From Chrysoperla carnea (taxonomy: Eukaryota; Arthropoda; Insecta; Neuroptera; Chrysopidae): 64,000 nt of DNA. The position numbers and the translations under genes are program-made. This document shows positions 62,489 to 64,000 of the stretch, in pieces. Every line of letters begins with the position of its first letter. Position 1 is the stretch's first letter. The notes under the pieces are model-generated. The model saw only the letters and a list, made by a program, of their open reading frames with translations, was not told the DNA's origin and made no database searches. The stretch spans positions 529,001 to 593,000 of the forward strand of contig NC_058342.1 in the NCBI RefSeq assembly GCF_905475395.1, given 5' to 3'.

Positions 62489-63840
62489 CAGTTCTGAATC
62501 GAGGTGGTGAGATGGAGCCGGCTGCTATTGGAGTAGTTCATTCTACCCGTGAGACATTAGTCGCTGAGACGCAGGATGGAATATCTAAGGATGAGCCTGT
62601 ATTAGAGAGTGAGAGATCTGATACTGAGACACAGGATCGGGTATGTCAAAATACCCCACCACCACCTGCGTTAGAGGCTTCACCACCTACGCCTCTGATA
62701 CCCGAAGATATTCCAGCACTGCCTGTGTTAACGGCGGAAACGGCCACGCCACTCACTTCGACCACGGAAGGAACGTAGAAGAAACTCCGATCCTTCCTGC
62801 TGAGCCACCAAACACTCGTTTGGAAGAGCTTAAAGGACGGTTTCAAAATATCCTGTTCAAAACCGATAATGACCTTTCCAAACGCAAACGTCCCAAGTAC
62901 CGCAAAACGTTTGCCAAAGTACAAGACCTTGCTTTAATCAACCCGATCGTCGACGATCATCTAAATCACACAAGTAGCCTACTCGAAATCGATGGCTCAG
63001 TCTATGCTGCAATGTGTGCTCTTTGCCCCCAAGTCTACTGAGACAGCCGAGGAGAAAACACGCAAGCGTATAGAGCAACTTGACTCCAATTTGACCCCTC
63101 TCGACAGACGGTATCACGTATCGAGTGTGTGTTAGAGTACCAGAAAGCTGGTAAACCCTACACCCCAAAGGTGCGAGCCTTCGCGCGTGAACTCAGGCAC
63201 CAACACCACACGCTAAACAAGTGTATCCTGCTCACTATCAAGCAGCGAAACATTGAAAAGATACGTGCACTAGCTCTCGCTCAGAAAAGCTAGTTAAACG
63301 CGAGAAGTGTATTCGAGAGAACAAGATCTTTGTATCGAATCCTTCCCGTTTATTTGCAAAACCCCTTTCTCTGTTCGAGAATCCACCTTCGATAATCGAC
63401 CAATCAAACTGTTCGAAAAGTTCTGCAACGCGCGCCTAGCAGAACAAGCGGTCCTAACATCTGTTACCGCTGATGAAGTATCCCTTGCTTTCAAAGGAAA
63501 GAAGAATAATTCGGCGCCTGGCATGGATGCTGTGTGCAACTTCTGGTGGAAACGTTTAACTTCCACACACGCACATTTTGCTAGGCACTTTACTTCATAC
63601 ATCCTTGGGTACGGGACCTTTCCAACGTGGTTCGCGGAAGGACGAACAGTTTTGATTCCCAAGAAAGGAGACCTTTCAGTTCCGAGCAATTATCGCCCGA
63701 TTACATGTCTCAATACCGTGTACAAAGCGTTCACCTCCATTCTTAATGAACGCATACTCACAACCATAGAGCCGGTTTGGTCTTTGCAACATGATATACC
63801 TCGTTTGCTCCAAACGAGGTATATCAGGTTGCAAAGATAA
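62489..63840 (+). pseudogene. R4/Dong-like ORF, broken
   Basis: After frameshifts near 62770 and 63040 and a lost stretch (63041-63307), 63307-63840 encodes the RT fingers: FKGKKNNSAPGMDAV, FPTWFAEGRTVLIPKKGDLS, SNYRPITCLNTVYKAFTS. A 27-base inverted insertion at 63781-63837 breaks the frame. RT continues on the other side with GCKDNLLVDRC and AWVDYRKAFDT. The palm is beyond the window. Confidence 0.7.
63781..63837 (+). repeat. 27-bp inverted repeat with 3-base loop in the RT fragment
   Basis: TCTTTGCAACATGATATACC... (63781-63807) and its mirror (63811-63837) with one mismatch, loop CTC. The mirrored part duplicates neighbouring coding sequence, which suggests a template-switch event. Confidence 0.8.
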
Positions 63841-64000
63841 TCTTCTTGTTGACAGATGTATCTGTCAAGACGCCCGTCAGTATCAACGCGACCTGAGTAT
63901 GGCCTGGGTGGATTATAGGAAAGCATTTGACACTACCTCTCCAGCTACAACAGCACCAACTCATATTGGTGCTGCTCAAATGCTTGAAAATTCACCCCGA

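Larger units (their letters stand above)
62489..64000 (+). mobile_element. R4/Dong-like non-LTR fragment
   Basis: Begins where the R1 3' UTR stops (about 62488) and continues to the window edge. Open segments: 62489-62778, 62643-63041, 63307-63840. The first two hold low-complexity N-terminal protein (PPPPALEASPPTP, KYRKTFAKVQDLALIN). The last is an RT fingers region. A tentative R4/Dong-type assignment; the endonuclease end is outside the window. Confidence 0.6.

Overview
This is a stretch of insect genomic DNA, an arthropod to judge by its R1 and R2 retrotransposons sitting in their canonical 28S target sites and by its 18S and 28S expansion segments. No host protein-coding gene can be supported. 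The window is a graveyard of ribosomal DNA and mobile elements: fragments of at least two rDNA units, seven R1 copies or remnants, three R2 copies, a roughly 13 kb Maverick/Polinton (adintovirus-like) provirus, two Penelope-like elements, one Ty3/gypsy-like LTR element, several other non-LTR fragments, a long-inverted-repeat element, and tRNA- and 5S-related sequences. AT-rich rDNA spacers would fit a hymenopteran or hemipteran, but the order cannot be fixed from sequence alone.

Layout. 1-9.2 kb: a minus-strand R1 copy (A) split by a 3.36 kb long-TIR element, preceded upstream by the 3' end of another R1 (G). 9.2-11.4 kb: AT-rich repeats, a plus-strand non-LTR fragment with a gag-like ORF, and a 301-bp tandem repeat carrying a tRNA-like gene. 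11.4-18.0 kb: R1 copies F and B, head to tail, joined by 14-bp copies of the 28S R1 target. 18.0-19.6 kb: 3' half of R2 copy B. 19.6-32.9 kb: the Polinton, with PolB, integrase, coiled-coil protein, orphan conserved protein, packaging ATPase, PLA2 protein, adenain-like protease, penton-like and major capsid proteins, and three orphan ORFs. 32.9-34.0 kb: a 5'-truncated Penelope-like element. 34.5-38.1 kb: minus-strand 5.8S, ITS1, a full 18S and a piece of 28S fused to the 18S 5' end. 38.1-43.3 kb: R1 copy C and R2 copy C in their proper 28S sites. 43.3-46.2 kb: the 28S upstream of R2, fused to a second 18S that lacks its 3' end. 46.2-47.5 kb: a perfect 205-bp palindrome and short repeats. 47.5-51.6 kb: the gypsy-like element, with a 5'-inverted Penelope element inside it. 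52.2-55.5 kb: R1 copy D and its 28S flank. 55.6-59.6 kb: pieces of other non-LTR elements, including an inverted duplication of an endonuclease module. 59.7-61.3 kb: (TA)n, a 5S-like sequence and AT-rich DNA. 61.4-62.5 kb: R2 3' end, 28S and R1 copy E in register. 62.5-64 kb: an R4/Dong-like reverse transcriptase fragment.

Almost every retrotransposon ORF is broken. The Polinton is the best preserved block. Its major capsid ORF is open throughout, whereas its polymerase, integrase, protease, PLA2 protein, penton and ATPase carry stops, frameshifts, a deletion or a catalytic substitution. The packaging ATPase carries a candidate GT-AG intron inside its P-loop. The most unusual signals are that intron, the R1 concatemers joined by target-site copies, the tandem tRNA-like unit, conserved hairpins in the R1 3' UTR, and spacer-less 28S/18S junctions.
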